Shown here one piece after another: positions 63,593-64,000 of a stretch of 64,000 nucleotides of DNA. The stretch spans positions 1 to 64,000 of the forward strand of contig NZ_CAXMZT010000004.1 in assembly GCF_964199965.1 (NCBI RefSeq). The letters run 5' to 3'. The notes under the pieces are model-generated. The model had not been told where the DNA came from, made no database searches, and saw nothing but the letters and a program-made list of their open reading frames with translations. The first letter of the stretch is position 1. Every line of letters starts with the position of its first letter. The position numbers were made by a program, and so were the translations under genes. This stretch comes from JAFIFT01 sp020051095. Its GTDB lineage: Bacteria; Pseudomonadota; Gammaproteobacteria; Legionellales; Legionellaceae.

Positions 63593-64000
63593 CCATGGCC
63601 ATTAACTTTTGGTAGCGTCCATCTAACAACTCAGGGATTTTAAGCTGTTTGAGTTCACTTAGATGCTCAACCAGTGCTTTATTCAATCGCGCCACCATTT
63701 GACCAAAATGACGATGAGCTCCCCCTAAAGGTTCTTGGATAATGCCATCCACCAGCTTATGGTTAAAAATATTTTGCGCAGTTATGCCCATTGCTTTAGC
63801 CGCATCAGGGGCTTTGGCTGGATCTTTCCATAAAATGGAAGCACATCCTTCAGGGGATATCACTGAATAAATGCTGTACTGAAGCATTAATACCCGATCT
63901 CCTACCCCAATAGCCAAAGCGCCCCCAGAGCCTGCTTCGCCTGTTACTGTGCAAATAATCGGGGTTTTAAGTTGTGCCATCTCATAAAGATTGCGAGCAA
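63579..64000 (-). CDS. accA: Acetyl-CoA carboxylase carboxyltransferase alpha subunit (partial, C-terminal)
   Basis: Only the C-terminal part is in the window; the reading frame is open to the right edge. EAGSGGALAIGVGDRV, VISPEGCASILWKD and EPLGGAHRH are diagnostic of AccA. It transfers the carboxyl group from biotin to acetyl-CoA. The 3' end overlaps tilS. Confidence 0.96.
   Translation of the reverse strand, partial: ARNLYEMAQLKTPIICTVTGEAGSGGALAIGVGDRVLMLQYSIYSVISPEGCASILWKDPAKAPDAAKAMGITAQNIFNHKLVDGIIQEPLGGAHRHFGQMVARLNKALVEHLSELKQLKIPELLDGRYQKLMAMGACD

Noticed and set aside
1..64000. tRNA genes, CRISPR arrays, insertion sequences or phage genes
   Set aside because: No cloverleaf sequences, regularly spaced repeats, transposase or phage motifs were seen on either strand, within the limits of reading by eye.

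Overview
The window is a chromosomal segment of a flagellated gammaproteobacterium with a moderately AT-rich genome. It looks like a member of the Legionellales (Legionella/Coxiella relatives). The evidence is the mix of ordinary gammaproteobacterial housekeeping genes (nrdAB with ATP-cones, carB-greA, lptFG, pepA-holC, tilS-accA, truA-trpFBA) with several lineage-type proteins of unknown function: a DUF2608-like HAD protein, a long coiled-coil protein, a multi-pass membrane/coiled-coil protein and a paralogous pair with a possible nuclease-like core. The genus cannot be named from the sequence alone. No tRNA, rRNA, insertion sequence, phage gene or CRISPR array was seen.

Layout. 1-6698 (minus): a compact chain truA-trpF-trpB-trpA-glnS-cysS with overlaps or gaps of at most 12 bp. 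6897-11611 (minus): a saccharopine-dehydrogenase-like gene followed by a beta-oxidation pair (fused hydroxyacyl-CoA dehydrogenase/enoyl-CoA hydratase and thiolase). 11670-13973: pmbA and, divergently, a secreted phosphodiester-glycosidase-like protein. 13974-18445 (plus): nrdA-nrdB, preceded by two DnaA boxes and a pair of NrdR boxes and closed by a strong terminator. 18462-24787: an accessory island with a HAD-like protein, two paralogous proteins, a small membrane protein, a 67-residue acidic protein and a DUF2608-type HAD protein. 24795-31090: fliK (orphan), acnA, a type IV pilin (pilE) and a coiled-coil protein. 31106-36455 (minus): membrane protein-mpl-dnaE, with overlapping start and stop codons. 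36599-48109 (minus): a flagellar export/basal-body cluster read fleS-fleR-fliE-fliF-fliG-fliH-fliI-fliJ and then yhdP. 48324-53013: infA (plus), then a class-B-type acid phosphatase, greA and carB (minus). 53322-57010: a membrane/coiled-coil protein, an NADPH-quinone-reductase-like MDR enzyme and a YdcF/ElyC protein. 57011-61121: lptF-lptG (minus) and divergent pepA-holC (plus) sharing a 78-bp control region with a perfect 17-bp palindrome. 61133-64000 (minus): a GAF protein with a degenerate GGDEF domain, tilS and the 3' part of accA.

Most useful leads: the paralogous pair at 20041-21261 and 22630-24057 with an invariant H-N-N-E constellation resembling a His-Me-finger nuclease core; the DnaA plus NrdR control region of nrdAB; a sigma-54 activator (fleR) without a DNA-binding domain; a GGDEF domain whose signature is destroyed; and the lptF/pepA palindrome. 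Start codons were re-chosen where ribosome-binding sites or family lengths argued for it (glnS, pmbA, nrdA, fliK, pilE, mpl, lptG, infA, pepA and others). All family assignments come from motif recognition by eye, not database searches.
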